A DNA stretch of 8,042 nt from Lachnospiraceae bacterium (GTDB lineage Bacteria; Bacillota; Clostridia; Lachnospirales; Lachnospiraceae): the NCBI GenBank assembly GCA_022790905.1, contig JAAVYC010000236.1, positions 1-8,042 on the forward strand, read 5' to 3'. This document shows, one piece after another, positions 7,120 through 8,042 of this stretch (within the stretch, counting starts at the first letter, position 1; every line of letters begins with the position of its first letter). The position numbers and the translations under genes were made by a program. The notes under the pieces were generated by a model that was not told the DNA's origin, did no database searches, and was given only the letters and a program-made list of their open reading frames with translations.

Positions 7120-7944
7120 TTATTCCTTCTTTTCATTCTGGATCGCATACGACTGATAAATTTTATGTCTCGGCTTTTGCTCTTTCTCAGGCGGCAATTC
7201 CACGTAATCTAATCCATACAAACGTTCCAGATACGATTCAATTTTTCCCGGAAATAAAAACTTTTCTCCCTCAAAATATACACTCTTTAGAGGAATTAAA
7301 TAATCTCTAGGCATAATTTCCTGCCTGTACCCTGCCACACCAAACAGACTACAGATATCAGAACTTTTTCTCCAATCCCACAAAGTTATGATTTTTTTAC
7401 TAATCCAAAGATAAAAAGTAAATAATTTATTGGGCGTACATTTTAAAATCACTTTGGAGACTAACCTCGCCGCCTTACCCTTATTTTTTACTGGATTCCG
7501 ATATATTGACAAGTAATAAATCAGCGAACATAAATACTGAATGTTCCTTAATACACGGCCTCTTGGCACCCCATCAATAGGATGTATATCAATTTTAGCA
7601 GTATTTTCATATCCATTCTGAGCATGCAAAGTATCGTATAAATATGCAATTGGAGCATCTGGTATGATGTGTTGTTCAACCGGAGAATACAAAAACTCCC
7701 CTAATTTATTATTTTTATTTCGCATAAGATGTTCCATTTTCTCAAAATCGGATCTCATCATCGCTACATCTATATCATCGTCCCAAGGTATAAATCCCCC
7801 ATGACGATAAGCTCCTAATGCGCTTCCTCCCACAAGAAAAACCTTTATTCCATTTTCTTTCGCAAATTCCGAAAATACGGCCAACATTTCCAATAGCCTT
7901 CTTTGCAGTTCCTCTAAGCCCTCATATATCGCTTTATCTCCCAT
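7120..7944 (-). CDS. LicD-family phosphotransferase
   Basis: A 274-residue soluble protein of the LicD/fukutin-related family, nucleotidyltransferase-fold enzymes that move a phospho-substituent such as phosphocholine from a CDP-activated donor onto a glycan. The signature is complete: VFLVGGSALGAYRHGGFIPW (35-54) followed by DDDID (55-59), with metal-binding acidic residues. KIDIHPIDGVP (117-127) and the C-terminal YLERLYGLDYVELPPE (238-253) with KPRH (257-260) are also typical. Length is normal and nothing is missing. ATG 7944 follows CGGAG by 10 nt; the previous gene stops 21 nt upstream. The stop lies 4 nt before the acyltransferase start, so the two probably act on the same glycan. No choline uptake or CTP:phosphocholine cytidylyltransferase gene is visible, so the group transferred could be phosphocholine or another phosphoalcohol. 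Confidence 0.92.
   Translation of the reverse strand: MGDKAIYEGLEELQRRLLEMLAVFSEFAKENGIKVFLVGGSALGAYRHGGFIPWDDDIDVAMMRSDFEKMEHLMRNKNNKLGEFLYSPVEQHIIPDAPIAYLYDTLHAQNGYENTAKIDIHPIDGVPRGRVLRNIQYLCSLIYYLSIYRNPVKNKGKAARLVSKVILKCTPNKLFTFYLWISKKIITLWDWRKSSDICSLFGVAGYRQEIMPRDYLIPLKSVYFEGEKFLFPGKIESYLERLYGLDYVELPPEKEQKPRHKIYQSYAIQNEKKE
7124..7128 (-). promoter_or_regulatory. Shine-Dalgarno that places the acyltransferase start at ATG 7115
   Basis: AAGGA on the minus strand lies within the last codons of the LicD gene, 8 nt before ATG 7115. It decides between this start and the longer ATG at 7148, which would overlap the LicD gene by 29 nt. Confidence 0.6.
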
Positions 7945-7954
7945 AAACAGATAT

Positions 7955-7959
7955 CTCCG
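7955..7959 (-). promoter_or_regulatory. Shine-Dalgarno of the LicD gene
   Basis: CGGAG on the minus strand lies 10 nt before ATG 7944, in the 21-nt gap after the preceding stop codon. The spacing is slightly long but no better site is present. Confidence 0.5.
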
Positions 7960-7965
7960 TCCATC

Positions 7966-8042
7966 TTATTCCATATTGTTTTCAACAATATATTGTATTT
8001 TATCTACTAACTGTTGACATGCCGTCCCGTTTTCTACACAGC
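7966..8042 (-). CDS. C-terminal end of an upstream gene, probably another glycan-locus transferase
   Basis: One minus-strand frame is open from the window edge to a TAA at 7966-7968, 21 nt before the LicD start; the other two frames hit stops early. The last 24 residues include VENGTACQQLVDKIQYIVEN. A helix of the form LVDKIQYIVENN near the C-terminus is common in GT4-type glycosyltransferases and in CDP-glycerol glycerophosphotransferases (after an ENG/DDG turn), but 24 residues are too few to decide. That it is coding is supported by its spacing in the operon and by the lack of any better reading. The family is a guess. Confidence 0.55.
   Translation of the reverse strand, partial: CVENGTACQQLVDKIQYIVENNME
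7973..7991. repeat. Perfect 8-bp inverted repeat with 3-nt loop
   Basis: On the plus strand ATATTGTT, TTC, AACAATAT form a perfect short hairpin. It falls in the last codons of the upstream gene, just before its stop and the LicD ribosome site. The stem is AT-rich with only two G-C pairs or fewer, and no T-run follows in the direction of transcription, so it is not a convincing terminator. It could slow ribosomes, mark an mRNA processing site, or be chance in AT-rich DNA. Confidence 0.4.

Noticed and set aside
8014..8038. TTGACA on the plus strand as a possible -35 element
   Set aside because: No -10-like hexamer at 16-18 nt spacing, it points against the operon, and it lies in the coding end of the upstream gene.
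1..8042. Search for CRISPR arrays, tRNA/rRNA genes, transposases or phage attachment sites
   Set aside because: Nothing resembling spaced direct repeats, RNA genes or mobile-element proteins was seen by eye; the window is almost fully coding.

Overview
The window is an interior stretch of a polysaccharide (capsule, exopolysaccharide or cell-wall glycan) biosynthesis locus. Every supported gene lies on the minus strand, tightly packed, so it reads as one operon transcribed from position 8042 towards position 1. Gaps between genes are about 3 to 33 nt, and I see no promoter or terminator. The AT-rich, low-GC coding sequence, the purine-rich Shine-Dalgarno sites, and the Wzz and LicD family members suggest a Gram-positive Firmicute. 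A gut Clostridia/Lachnospiraceae type is plausible, but this is inferred from style and not from a marker gene.

In transcription order the window holds: the last 24 codons of an upstream gene (7966-8042); a LicD-family phosphotransferase (7120-7944); a membrane O-acyltransferase of the acyltransferase-3 family (6117-7115); a Wzy/WaaL-type polymerase or ligase with an N-terminal extracytoplasmic domain (4125-6113); a membrane-bound UDP-N-acetylhexosamine 4,6-dehydratase of the CapD/WbpM/PglF type (2229-4091); a Wzz-type chain-length regulator (753-2219); and the first 244 codons of a second polymerase-like membrane protein (1-732).

Together these fit a lipid-linked, Wzx/Wzy-type pathway. The dehydratase makes a 4-keto-6-deoxy amino-sugar precursor. 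LicD and the acyltransferase add phospho- and acyl substituents. The polymerase joins repeat units and Wzz sets chain length. The flippase, the initiating sugar-phosphate transferase, most glycosyltransferases and the enzyme acting after the dehydratase are not in the window.

Three things stand out. The Wzz protein ends in a short domain that looks like a decayed, ATP-loop-less remnant of a bacterial tyrosine kinase (CpsD/BY-kinase). The polymerase and the partial gene at the window edge share the same unusual N-terminal architecture, so they are divergent paralogs in one locus. Base composition changes near 4.1 kb, with the LicD, acyltransferase and polymerase genes visibly more AT-rich than the dehydratase and Wzz genes, as expected for an exchanged serotype-like cassette beside more stable genes. 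There is no gene-free stretch longer than about 35 nt.
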